Positions 1-7,557 of a stretch of 15,565 nucleotides of DNA are shown here, one piece after another. The notes beneath the pieces were generated by a model, which saw nothing but the letters and a program-made list of their open reading frames with translations, did no database searches and was not told the DNA's origin. Both the position numbers and the translations under genes were made by a program. The first letter of the stretch is position 1, and each line of letters starts with the position of its first letter. Location: positions 1 through 15,565 of the forward strand of contig JAZSJD010000083.1 in assembly GCA_045534165.1 (NCBI GenBank), read 5' to 3'. The DNA comes from SIG575 sp045534165 (GTDB lineage Bacteria; Bacillota; Clostridia; Oscillospirales; Acutalibacteraceae).

Positions 1-114
1 GCATATGTTGCTTACAAAACTTCAAACTCAGCAAATGTTGAAGGTACAATGGTAGTAACATTCGCAGATGGCACAACAGCTGAATATACAGTAATCTTTG
101 ACCTTGGTCTTTGA
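1..114 (+). CDS. 3' end of a gene, C-terminus of a probable secreted/surface protein (partial)
   Basis: The frame starting at base 1 is open for 37 codons and stops at TGA 112-114. The residues seen are rich in Thr, Val, Ala and aromatics, with alternating hydrophobic positions (EGTMVVTFADGTTAEYTVIF), as in the last strands of a beta-sandwich or Ig-like domain, and the protein ends in DLGL. No cell-wall sorting signal (LPxTG plus membrane tail) or transmembrane segment occurs at this C-terminus. A strong hairpin terminator follows 13 bases later, which supports a real gene end. The family cannot be identified from 37 residues. A surface or secreted protein is an inference from composition only. 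Confidence 0.6.
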   Translation, partial: AYVAYKTSNSANVEGTMVVTFADGTTAEYTVIFDLGL

Positions 115-127
115 TATTTAAACACAA

Positions 128-160
128 AAATGGCGGTTGTCATAAAGACAGCCGCCATTT
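128..160. terminator. Bidirectional Rho-independent terminator
   Basis: A 14-bp stem (128-141 with 147-160, one G-T wobble) closes a 5-base ATAAA loop. On the plus strand it is followed by GATTTTTAATTT, and on the minus strand by TTTTTGTGTTT. It lies between the ends of two convergent genes (stop at 114 plus strand, stop at 174 minus strand), so it can serve both. Confidence 0.85.
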
Positions 161-173
161 GATTTTTAATTTA

Positions 174-1070
174 TTATCTTTTATCTTTGTTTACTGATAA
201 CAGGATAATTGATAACAGCATACAAGCAATGGAAATAAATGCAATCGGTGATGGTGTTTCGTTAAAAACTATAAAACCGACAACAGTTGCTGAAACAGGT
301 TCAACAGAAGCGATGATAGAAGCTTTTGATGGAGATAATTTTGTAAGACCGTAGGTGTAAAAAATGTAAGGCAAAACAGTTGTTGTTATTGCAAATAAAA
401 TAAAAAATCCGAAATCACTCCAGCTTAAGAACATTTCACCTGAAATATTTTTCCAATCAACAAAAGGTATAATTCCGATTAAAGCAAAAAGAAAAGTATA
501 GAAAATTATTGTCGGTGATTTATAACCTTTGTTTAATGCAATTCTTGAAAAAATTGAATATAAAGCATAACCCAGGCCTGCACCTAAGCCAAAAAGCAGA
601 CCTTCAGGTGAAAGACTTACTTTACTGTCTAAAATACCACTTGTTAAAATGCAACTTAATATTGCTAACAGCAGAGCACTTATTTTTATGACGGTTATTT
701 TTTCCTTGAAAACTATTGTGGAAATCACCATCACTATTGCAGGTGCAGTATAAAGTAAAACTGCCGCAACTGAAAGTGGTGCATAGCTCATACATTTGAA
801 ATAGCAGAAGTTGAAAAATATGATACTGCATATTCCTGCACCTATGAAACACCAGATGTCTTTGATTCTGATTTTCAGCAAATCTCGTTTGAAAATAAAC
901 AAAAACAGAAAAAGTATCACCACAGTCAAAAGTGCCCTGATAGTAACAATTTCCATTGAAGAAAGATTGTTTGAAAATTTTCTTATAAAGATGCCGATTG
1001 TTCCCCATAGTATTCCGGCAAGGGTAACACAGACAGCGCCCAGAAAATTATCTGAATTTTTATTTTTCAT
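174..1070 (-). CDS. EamA/DMT-superfamily transporter, 10 membrane helices
   Basis: The 298-residue product is almost entirely hydrophobic, with about ten membrane helices arranged as two EamA repeats (roughly residues 8-140 and 150-290). The first helix carries GILWGTIGIFIRKFS, and the second repeat contains the typical ASVEPVSATVVGF...NE segment before the last two helices. Members of this family export or import small metabolites such as amino acids and derivatives; the substrate cannot be told from sequence. The start is the ATG at 1070-1068: GGTGAT, complementary to the 16S 3' end, lies 6 bases upstream. An in-frame TTG at 1118 coincides with the promoter -35 box and is rejected. The gene is monocistronic, with its own promoter and the terminator at 128-160. 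Family assignment is firm; function is general. Confidence 0.9.
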   Translation of the reverse strand: MKNKNSDNFLGAVCVTLAGILWGTIGIFIRKFSNNLSSMEIVTIRALLTVVILFLFLFIFKRDLLKIRIKDIWCFIGAGICSIIFFNFCYFKCMSYAPLSVAAVLLYTAPAIVMVISTIVFKEKITVIKISALLLAILSCILTSGILDSKVSLSPEGLLFGLGAGLGYALYSIFSRIALNKGYKSPTIIFYTFLFALIGIIPFVDWKNISGEMFLSWSDFGFFILFAITTTVLPYIFYTYGLTKLSPSKASIIASVEPVSATVVGFIVFNETPSPIAFISIACMLLSIILLSVNKDKR

Positions 1071-1089
1071 TTGAATATCACCGTGATAA

Positions 1090-1118
1090 ATGATACCACC
1101 GAGTATAGGTTGTGTCAA
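1090..1118 (-). promoter_or_regulatory. Sigma-A-type promoter of the EamA transporter gene
   Basis: Read on the minus strand, TTGACA (1118-1113), a 17-base spacer and TATCAT (1095-1090) form a near-consensus promoter. Transcription would begin near 1083, giving a leader of about 13 bases that just holds the GGTGAT ribosome binding site. Confidence 0.7.
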
Positions 1119-1193
1119 TGAATCGGATGAGAAAATCCGTAAAAAGTTTCAAATAAATTTACACTATTGCTAATATTTACAGCATTATTATCA

Positions 1194-1222
1194 TTGACGA
1201 AAAAGCAGATATACATTATAAT
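1194..1222 (+). promoter_or_regulatory. Sigma-A-type promoter of the lon-engB-lysA operon
   Basis: TTGACG (1194-1199), a 17-base spacer and a perfect TATAAT (1217-1222). Transcription would start near 1229, about 48 bases before the lon ATG. TTATCA (1188-1193) and TGATAA (1226-1231) flank the promoter as a 6-base inverted repeat, which may be chance. No CIRCE or CtsR heat-shock operator was recognised here. Confidence 0.75.
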
Positions 1223-1276
1223 AAGTGATAAGCTTTACCATTGGGGTATTGGATTGAAAGGTTTAGGATTTTAGAT

Positions 1277-3691
1277 ATGGATAATGTTTTATTTGATGTA
1301 ATGCCTGTTGTGGCGCTCAGGGGACTTGTTATATTTCCTGAAGAAAAATTACATTTTGAAGTAGGCAGAAAAAAATCAATCGCTGCGCTTAAAGCCGCAA
1401 TGGCTAACGGACGTGAGATTTTTCTTGTTGCCCAGAAAAGTGTTTCAATAGAAGAGCCGACACCTGCTGACCTTTTCAGAATAGGTGTGGTTGCATCTGT
1501 TCAGCAGATAACAAAAATTCCCAACAGTGAAAATGTAAGAGTTACCGTTAACGGAATGTACAGAGCTGAAATTGCTGAAATGATTTCTGTAAAACCCTAT
1601 CTTGAAGCATCTGTCAAACTTACAAGAACGCACAGAATAAAAGAAGACGAAAAAGATTATGTCAGCGCACTTACAAGACAGCTTAAAGATATTTTTGAAG
1701 AATATGCTCAGGCAGCACCAAGGCTCGCACCTGATGTTCTGCTTGGTGTGATTGATGAAAAAAATCCCGGCAGACTTGCTGATTATATTGCCGGAAATAT
1801 TATGATTGAATATGAACAGAGATATGAAATTTTAAGTGAGCTTAACATTGCCAACAGACTTCTTAAATGTTGCACAATGCTTAAAAGTGAAATTGAACTT
1901 TTCTCTCTCGAAGAAAAAATTCAGTCAGTTGTTCAGGAAAGAATTGATAAAAACCAGAAAGAATATTTCCTTCGTGAACAGATGAAAGCAATTTCTGAAG
2001 AACTGGGTGAAGGTAAAAGTGCTGAAAGCGAAATTTTATCTTTCCGTGATCAGATCAAAGCTATCGGTCTTGAAGAAGTGCATGAGAAGAAACTTCTTGA
2101 TGAATGTTCAAGGCTTGAGAAGATGGCACCTTCATCTCCCGAAGCAACTGTTTCACGTTCATACCTTATGACAGTTCTTAATATGCCCTGGAATATTAAG
2201 ACAGAGGATAAACTTGATCTTAAAAATGCTCGGAAAGTTCTTGACAACGACCACTATGGTCTTGAAAAAGTTAAAACAAGAATTATTGAAATGTTGGCTG
2301 TAAGAAAACTGAATCCTGATATTAACGGACAGATTATTTGTCTTGTAGGCCCTCCCGGTGTTGGTAAAACATCAATTGCACGTTCAATTGCAGAATCTAT
2401 GGGCAGAAAATATGTGAGAATTTCTCTTGGCGGCGTGCATGATGAAGCTGAAATCAGAGGTCACAGAAAAACTTATATCGGCTCAATGCCCGGCAGAATT
2501 ATGGCTGCTATGGAGCAGGCGAAAAGTTCCAATCCTCTTATGCTCCTTGATGAAATTGACAAATTAGGTTCAGACTATAAAGGCGACCCTTCGTCAGCTC
2601 TTCTTGAAGTGCTTGATGCTGAACAGAATTTTGCTTTCTGCGACCACTATCTTGAAGTGCCATTTGACCTGAGCAAAGTTTTGTTTATCACAACAGCTAA
2701 CGATAAATATTCTATTCCTGCACCCTTGCTTGACAGAATGGAAATTATTGAGCTGGGCAGTTATACTCACGAAGAAAAATTCAATATTGCAAAGAAACAT
2801 CTTGTTCCCAAACAACGTAAACAACATGGCATTGGCGGTAATATGTTAAGAATAACTGATTCTGCGTTGCACGAAATAATTGATGGTTACACAAGAGAAG
2901 CAGGTGTAAGACGTCTTGAAAAACAAATTGCATCAATTTGCAGAAAAACAGCTTTTAAACTTGATGAAGAAAACAAGAGAGTCACAGTAAAACCTGAAAA
3001 TCTTGAAGAAATGTTAGGTTCAAGAAAATATAAAGATGAAAAACTTTCCGCAAAAGATGAAATAGGTGTTGTTAACGGCCTTGCATGGACAAGCGTTGGC
3101 GGTGAAATGCTTCAGGTTGAAGTTGCAGTGCTTGAAGGTAAAGGCGAAATCAAACTTACAGGCTCTTTGGGCGATGTTATGAAAGAATCTGCATCTGCAG
3201 CAGTAAGCTTTATCCGTTCAAAAGCGAAAGAATATGAAATAGATGAAGATTTCTATAAAACAAAAGACATCCACATTCATTTTCCTGCAGGAGCAATTCC
3301 TAAAGACGGTCCTTCAGCAGGTGTGACAATTGCAACAGCATTGCTTTCTGCATTAAGTGATACACCTGTTAAATGTGATGTTGCAATGACAGGTGAAATT
3401 TCATTGCGGGGTAAAGTTCTACCTATTGGCGGTTTGCGAGAAAAAACAATGGCAGCTTATCGTCATGGAATAAAAACAGTTATTATACCTGAAGATAATA
3501 AATCAGACCTTGACGAAGTGGAAAATGTTGTAAAAGATAATATCCGTTTTGTTTTTGCAGAAAATCTTGAAACTGTTTTCGAGAATGCTTTATCAGAAAA
3601 GAAAAAAGCTGAGAAGAAAAAAGAAACAGAAATAAAAAGAGAAATTATTACAGAAAATACAGTTGCGTCAAGGAGGAGAAGTAATGCTTAA
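1277..3691 (+). CDS. lon: ATP-dependent endopeptidase La (LonA protease)
   Basis: Cytoplasmic AAA+ serine protease that unfolds and degrades misfolded and regulatory proteins, acting as a hexamer. All LonA parts are present: an N-terminal substrate-binding domain (about residues 8-205), a coiled-coil linker containing EYFLREQMKAI, the Walker A GPPGVGKT at 358-365, Walker B with DE at 425-426, and the protease domain with the Ser680-Lys723 dyad (KDGPSAG and GGLREK). The 43-residue Ser-Lys spacing equals that of E. coli Lon. The ATG at 1277 is chosen because an AGGA lies 8 bases upstream and MDNVLFDVMPVVALRG matches the usual Lon N-terminus; a TTG at 1241 would add 12 residues. The 804-residue length is typical. 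A Lys/Glu-rich tail (about 773-804) follows the protease domain. The last codons overlap engB. Confidence 0.98.
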   Translation: MDNVLFDVMPVVALRGLVIFPEEKLHFEVGRKKSIAALKAAMANGREIFLVAQKSVSIEEPTPADLFRIGVVASVQQITKIPNSENVRVTVNGMYRAEIAEMISVKPYLEASVKLTRTHRIKEDEKDYVSALTRQLKDIFEEYAQAAPRLAPDVLLGVIDEKNPGRLADYIAGNIMIEYEQRYEILSELNIANRLLKCCTMLKSEIELFSLEEKIQSVVQERIDKNQKEYFLREQMKAISEELGEGKSAESEILSFRDQIKAIGLEEVHEKKLLDECSRLEKMAPSSPEATVSRSYLMTVLNMPWNIKTEDKLDLKNARKVLDNDHYGLEKVKTRIIEMLAVRKLNPDINGQIICLVGPPGVGKTSIARSIAESMGRKYVRISLGGVHDEAEIRGHRKTYIGSMPGRIMAAMEQAKSSNPLMLLDEIDKLGSDYKGDPSSALLEVLDAEQNFAFCDHYLEVPFDLSKVLFITTANDKYSIPAPLLDRMEIIELGSYTHEEKFNIAKKHLVPKQRKQHGIGGNMLRITDSALHEIIDGYTREAGVRRLEKQIASICRKTAFKLDEENKRVTVKPENLEEMLGSRKYKDEKLSAKDEIGVVNGLAWTSVGGEMLQVEVAVLEGKGEIKLTGSLGDVMKESASAAVSFIRSKAKEYEIDEDFYKTKDIHIHFPAGAIPKDGPSAGVTIATALLSALSDTPVKCDVAMTGEISLRGKVLPIGGLREKTMAAYRHGIKTVIIPEDNKSDLDEVENVVKDNIRFVFAENLETVFENALSEKKKAEKKKETEIKREIITENTVASRRRSNA
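3670..3676 (+). promoter_or_regulatory. Ribosome binding site of engB, inside the end of lon
   Basis: A perfect AAGGAGG lies within the final Arg-rich codons of lon, 7 bases before the ATG at 3684. It decides the engB start over an in-frame TTG at 3663. Confidence 0.9.
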
Positions 3692-4268
3692 GTTTGAAAA
3701 ATCTGCTTATGAAGCATCTTATGGTACGTTTGCACAGTTGCCTGTTTCAACAAAAGCAGAAATTGCTTTTGCAGGACGTTCAAATGTGGGCAAATCCTCT
3801 TTGCTTAATAAAATTCTTAACAGAAAAGGACTTGCACGTGTAAGTTCTGTGCCGGGTAAAACTGTAACTATTAATTTTTATTCAGTAGATAATATTTATT
3901 TTACTGATTTACCCGGATATGGTTATGCCAAAGTTTCCGATAACGAAAAGAAACGTTGGGCAGACCTTATGGAAGGATATTTTGCATCTGACAGAAATAT
4001 AAAACTTGTTGTAGTGCTGACAGATATGAGAAGAAGCATTACAAAAGACGATATTGATATGATTGAATATCTTGACCATAATAATTTTAAATTTGCAGTT
4101 GTTATGACAAAAAGTGATAAGCTCAACAAAACTGAATATGCAAAACGTATGCAGGAAATTCAGGTTGAGCTTGAGGGTTATAACCCGGTAGCGATTGTCC
4201 CTTTTTCATCTCTTAATGGTGATGGCAGAGATGAATTGAGAAAAGTAATCGATTCTTCAATTGATTAA
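3684..4268 (+). CDS. engB: Ribosome biogenesis GTPase YsxC/EngB
   Basis: Small TRAFAC GTPase of 194 residues needed for assembly of the 50S ribosomal subunit in Bacillus and E. coli. Motifs in order: G1 GRSNVGKS at 31-38, G3 DLPGYG at 75-80, G4 TKSD at 142-145 and the G5 region SSL near the C-terminus. The long alpha5 region and short C-terminal end fit the family's usual length of about 195-210. The start overlaps the end of lon by 8 bases, so translation is probably coupled. The lon-engB pair is a conserved order in Firmicutes. A gap of 21 bases leads to lysA. Assignment is firm. Confidence 0.97.
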   Translation: MLKFEKSAYEASYGTFAQLPVSTKAEIAFAGRSNVGKSSLLNKILNRKGLARVSSVPGKTVTINFYSVDNIYFTDLPGYGYAKVSDNEKKRWADLMEGYFASDRNIKLVVVLTDMRRSITKDDIDMIEYLDHNNFKFAVVMTKSDKLNKTEYAKRMQEIQVELEGYNPVAIVPFSSLNGDGRDELRKVIDSSID

Positions 4269-4289
4269 TACACCGAAAGGATTGATAAA

Positions 4290-5588
4290 ATGTTTGTTTC
4301 AGATAGTCTTGGTGTGAATGGAAAAGGCCATCTCACTTTTGGAAATCACGATACTATTCAATTGGCTGAAAAATATTCAACACCTTTATATGTTTTGGAT
4401 GAAGTTCTTATAAGAAAGAATTGCCGCAAATTTGTTGATTCAATAAACGAAAATTATGATGGAAACGGCAGAGTTATCTATGCGTCAAAAGCCTTTTCCT
4501 GCAAAGCAATGTACAAAATTATTAATGAAGAAAATATGGGAATTGACGTAGTTTCAGGCGGAGAAATTTATACAGCTCTTCAGGCAGGATTCCCTATGGA
4601 AAAAGCATATTTTCACGGTAGCAACAAGTCATACAAAGAACTTGAATTTGCAGTTGAAAGTGGCGTAGGCAGAATTATGGTAGATAATCTTTTTGAACTT
4701 GAAATGCTCAAAGAGATTGCAGAGAAAAAGAACACCACAATCAATGTTATTGTAAGAGTCAAACCCGGTATTGAAGCAGAAACACATTCTTTTATAATGA
4801 CAGGTCAGACAGATTCAAAATTCGGCCTTGACCTTGGCACAGGGGATGCAATGACAGCAATAAAAACTGCATTGGAATCAGATGGTATCTGTTTCAAGGG
4901 GATTCATTGCCATATCGGTTCGCAGATTTTTGCAGTTGATTCTTTTGAACAGGCAGCAAAAGTTATGGTAGGCATTATGAAAGATATCAAGGATGAAACA
5001 GGTTACGAGGTGGAAGAGCTTGACCTTGGCGGAGGTTTCGGTATCAGATATATTGAAGAACATAAGCCTGCAGATTTCAAAGAATATATGGAAAAAGTTG
5101 CAGTTGTAATCAAAGAAGAATGTGCTTCAAATAATCTGAAAACTCCTTTTATTATTATTGAACCGGGAAGATCAATTGTTGCTGAAGCAGGCATCACTCT
5201 TTATACAGTAGGTGCAATCAAAACAATTCCTGATGTAAGAACTTATGTTTCAGTTGATGGCGGTATGTGCGACAACCCAAGATACATTCTTTACCAGTCA
5301 TCATATATGGCTGTTGTTGCCAACAAAGCAAATGAAAAAGCAGATTTCTGTGCAACAATTGCAGGCAAGTGTTGTGAAAGCGGAGATATGATTGGTGAGA
5401 ATATGTATATTCAGAAACCTGAATCAGGCGATATTTTAGCTGTGCTTTCAACAGGTGCTTACAACTATTCAATGTCTTCTAACTATAACAGAAATCCCCG
5501 CCCGGCAGTAGTTTTACTCAACGAGGACGAGGACAGAATTATTGTTAAAGCAGAAACATATGAAGATTTAATAAGAAATGATATGTAA
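4290..5588 (+). CDS. lysA: Diaminopimelate decarboxylase
   Basis: PLP enzyme that decarboxylates meso-diaminopimelate to L-lysine, the last step of lysine synthesis; its substrate is also the peptidoglycan cross-linking residue. The 432-residue protein is a fold-type III enzyme with an alanine-racemase-like barrel and a C-terminal beta domain. Visible motifs are the PLP lysine Lys67 in YASKAF, HCHIGSQ at 206-212, the phosphate-binding GGGFG at 247-251, EPGRS at 291-295 and CESGD at 362-366, whose Cys supplies the neighbouring active site of the dimer. An AAAGG lies 9 bases before the ATG. It is the last gene of the lon operon and is followed by a terminator. No lysine riboswitch precedes it, so it appears to follow the operon promoter. 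Confidence 0.97.
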   Translation: MFVSDSLGVNGKGHLTFGNHDTIQLAEKYSTPLYVLDEVLIRKNCRKFVDSINENYDGNGRVIYASKAFSCKAMYKIINEENMGIDVVSGGEIYTALQAGFPMEKAYFHGSNKSYKELEFAVESGVGRIMVDNLFELEMLKEIAEKKNTTINVIVRVKPGIEAETHSFIMTGQTDSKFGLDLGTGDAMTAIKTALESDGICFKGIHCHIGSQIFAVDSFEQAAKVMVGIMKDIKDETGYEVEELDLGGGFGIRYIEEHKPADFKEYMEKVAVVIKEECASNNLKTPFIIIEPGRSIVAEAGITLYTVGAIKTIPDVRTYVSVDGGMCDNPRYILYQSSYMAVVANKANEKADFCATIAGKCCESGDMIGENMYIQKPESGDILAVLSTGAYNYSMSSNYNRNPRPAVVLLNEDEDRIIVKAETYEDLIRNDM

Positions 5589-5594
5589 AAAAAT

Positions 5595-5624
5595 AAACCG
5601 ACTTACTTTATAGTAAGTCGGTTT
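5595..5624. terminator. Bidirectional terminator between lysA and cysK
   Basis: A perfect 13-bp stem (5595-5607 with 5612-5624) closes a TTAT loop. T-rich runs follow on both strands (TGCTTTTATT on plus, ATTTTTTTAC on minus). It sits 6 bases after the lysA stop and 5 bases before the 3' end of the convergent cysK. Confidence 0.9.
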
Positions 5625-5629
5625 TGCTT

Positions 5630-6556
5630 TTATTCAAAAAGTGGAGTTGAAAAATATCTTTCAGCAGTGTCGGGAAGAACCGTGATAACTGTTTTGCCTT
5701 TACCTAATTTTTTTGCAAGTTTAAGAGCAGCCGCTACATTTGTGCCGCTGGAAATTCCGCACATCAGACCCTCTTTGCTTGCCAGATCTTTTGCAGTCTG
5801 AATAGCTTCTTCGTCAGTTACAATATAAATATCATCATAAACTTTCTGATTTAAGTTATCAGGGATAAGTCCGTCGCCGATACCCATCTGAAGATGTGTG
5901 CCAATGTTGCCTCCTGCCAGGATTGCTGCATTTTCAGGTTCAACTGCCCAGATTGTGATGTCGGGATAGTTTGTTTTAAGAACTTCACCTATGCCTGAAA
6001 TTGTACCGCCTGTTCCAACACCGGAACAGAAACCGTGGATAGGTTCAGCAACCTGCTCCATAATTTCAAGAGCTGTGTGATATCTGTGAACAGCAGGGTT
6101 TGCAGGGTTAGTGAATTGCTGAGGAACAAAAACTCTCGGGTCTTCTTCAGCCATTCTTACAGCTTCTTTAAGACAGTTTTCAATACATTCGCCGATGTTG
6201 CCGTCGTCGTGGATAAGTTTTACTTCTGCACCGTAATGTTCAACCAACATTCTTCTTTCACAGCTTACGCTGTCGGGCATAATGATAACTGTTTTATATC
6301 CTCTTACAGCACCAACAAGTGCAAGGCCGATTCCCTGATTACCGCTTGTGGGTTCAACGATGATTGTGTCTTTTGTAATAAGACCGTCTTTTTCGCCCTG
6401 AATTATCATATTATAAGCAGTTCTTGTTTTGATTGAACCGCCTACGTTGAGACCTTCATATTTAACAAGCACCTGAGCGCTGTCTTCATCTACCATATTG
6501 TTAAGTCTTATGATAGGAGTGCTACCCATTGCTTCGAGAACATTGTTATAAATCAT
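5630..6556 (-). CDS. cysK: PLP-dependent cysteine synthase family protein
   Basis: Fold-type II PLP enzyme of 308 residues, probably O-acetylserine sulfhydrylase, which makes cysteine from O-acetylserine and sulfide in the cytoplasm. Features are the PLP lysine Lys43 in GGSIKTR, the substrate loop PTSGNQG, the PLP phosphate cradle GTGGT at 181-185, and SSG at 269-271 contacting the pyridine nitrogen. The ATG at 6556 has AAGGA 8 bases upstream; a TTG one codon earlier is less likely. Two motif changes are odd: most CysK proteins have NPGGSxKDR where this one has NVGGSIKTR, and GNTG where it has GNQG. A related beta-replacing enzyme, for example one using O-phosphoserine or homocysteine, is therefore possible. 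No partner serine acetyltransferase gene is in the window. Confidence 0.88.
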   Translation of the reverse strand: MIYNNVLEAMGSTPIIRLNNMVDEDSAQVLVKYEGLNVGGSIKTRTAYNMIIQGEKDGLITKDTIIVEPTSGNQGIGLALVGAVRGYKTVIIMPDSVSCERRMLVEHYGAEVKLIHDDGNIGECIENCLKEAVRMAEEDPRVFVPQQFTNPANPAVHRYHTALEIMEQVAEPIHGFCSGVGTGGTISGIGEVLKTNYPDITIWAVEPENAAILAGGNIGTHLQMGIGDGLIPDNLNQKVYDDIYIVTDEEAIQTAKDLASKEGLMCGISSGTNVAAALKLAKKLGKGKTVITVLPDTAERYFSTPLFE

Positions 6557-6587
6557 CAAATCATTCCTTGTATAATCATATAAAATA

Positions 6588-6615
6588 ATTTTACTCTGTT
6601 CAGAAAAATTGTCAA
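6588..6615 (-). promoter_or_regulatory. Promoter of cysK
   Basis: On the minus strand, TTGACA (6615-6610), a 16-base spacer and TAAAAT (6593-6588). Transcription would start near 6581, leaving a leader of about 25 bases, too short for a T-box or SAM riboswitch. Confidence 0.65.
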
Positions 6616-6622
6616 GTCTTTT

Positions 6623-6651
6623 TTGCTTTTATTTTATAAGTATGCTATTAT
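6623..6651 (+). promoter_or_regulatory. Extended -10 promoter of the rlmA-like gene
   Basis: TTGCTT (6623-6628), a 17-base spacer and TATTAT (6646-6651) preceded by TGC, an extended -10. The -35 is weak. It is back-to-back with the cysK promoter, the two -35 boxes being 7 bases apart. Confidence 0.55.
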
Positions 6652-6670
6652 ATGTAAAGAGGTGTTTGAT

Positions 6671-7489
6671 GTGAACTATTTTTTATGCCCTGTTTGTTCA
6701 GGTAGTTTAATTGAAAATGAAAAAGGTGCAGTGTGCCCCAACGGACACTCTTTTGATAAAGCCAAGAGCGGGTATGTTAATCTGTTGCCAAATAATCTGC
6801 CGGCAGGAAACCACGGTGACAATAAATTAATGATTAAAGCACGTCATGATTTTCTTGAAAAAGGCTATTATCTGCCTTTGAGAGATGAACTTTGTAAAGT
6901 TATCAATAAATATATGATAAGCGGTGGTGTGCTTCTCGATGCAGGTTGCGGAGAGGGTTGGTACACAAAAGGTGTATATGACTGCCTTGAAAATAAAGAA
7001 ATTTTAGCTGTGGATATTTCAAAGGATGCAATGAAATATACAGCCAAGAGAGAAAAGCAGATAAAAAGTGCTGTTGCAAGTGTTTTTCATCTTCCTGTTG
7101 AAAACACAAGTGTTGATATTCTGCTTTCTGTATTTTCACCTTTGTGCGAAAGCGAATTTGAAAGGGTAATAAAGAAAGAGGGATATTTTGTTTATGTAAT
7201 ACCCGGCGAAGACCATTTATGGAGCCTGAAAAAGGCAGTTTATGATGAACCTTATAAGAATTCAGTTAAACCATATGAAATGGAAAGTTTCCAATTTGTG
7301 GAAAAATCTGTTGTACGTGGTGTTATGAAAATGCAATCAGATGAAGATACAATGAATTTGTTTATGATGACACCTTATTATTATAAAACCTCAGAGAAAG
7401 ATTTTGAGAAGCTGATGAAAAACGCTCCGGAAGAAATAGAATATTCATTTGAGATTCTTGTTTTCAGAAAGGTTATAGGTGAATTATAA
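6671..7489 (+). CDS. rlmA: 23S rRNA (guanine-N1)-methyltransferase, RlmA family
   Basis: S-adenosylmethionine-dependent methyltransferase of 272 residues that methylates N1 of a guanine in helix 35 of 23S rRNA (G745 for RlmA-I, G748 for RlmA-II). The N-terminal zinc finger is visible as Cys6, Cys9, Cys22 and His26 (CPVC and CPNGH), followed by the family segment SGYVNLL and the SAM-binding DAGCGEG at 90-96. The start is GTG at 6671, with AGAGGTG 6 bases upstream and directly before the zinc finger. A TTG at 6623 would overlap the promoter. Which guanine is modified cannot be read from the sequence; RlmA-II in Gram-positives is linked to tylosin susceptibility (TlrB). It is separated from the GH92 gene by 68 bases without an obvious terminator. 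Confidence 0.88.
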   Translation: MNYFLCPVCSGSLIENEKGAVCPNGHSFDKAKSGYVNLLPNNLPAGNHGDNKLMIKARHDFLEKGYYLPLRDELCKVINKYMISGGVLLDAGCGEGWYTKGVYDCLENKEILAVDISKDAMKYTAKREKQIKSAVASVFHLPVENTSVDILLSVFSPLCESEFERVIKKEGYFVYVIPGEDHLWSLKKAVYDEPYKNSVKPYEMESFQFVEKSVVRGVMKMQSDEDTMNLFMMTPYYYKTSEKDFEKLMKNAPEEIEYSFEILVFRKVIGEL

Positions 7490-7496
7490 TTTATTA

Positions 7497-7526
7497 TTGC
7501 AAGAACTATTAAGTATATGCTATCAT
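7497..7526 (+). promoter_or_regulatory. Extended -10 promoter of the GH92 gene
   Basis: TTGCAA (7497-7502), an 18-base spacer and TATCAT (7521-7526) preceded by TGC. A TATAAT at 7532-7537 is an alternative -10 without a good -35. The core resembles the rlmA promoter (see findings). Confidence 0.45.
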
Positions 7527-7557
7527 ATCAATATAATCAAGGAAAGCAGGTTTTCTT

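Noticed and set aside
1071..1118. TTG-initiated N-terminal extension of the EamA transporter
   Set aside because: It would start within the -35 box and be transcribed only in part; the ATG at 1070 has a good GGTGAT site.
1124..1139. CGGAT/ATCCG inverted repeat upstream of the transporter promoter as an operator
   Set aside because: Only 5 bp of symmetry, a position upstream of the -35, and no regulator gene nearby; chance is a sufficient explanation.
1141..1276. CIRCE or CtsR heat-shock operator before lon
   Set aside because: Neither TTAGCACTC-type inverted repeats nor the GTCAAA direct repeat of CtsR is present.
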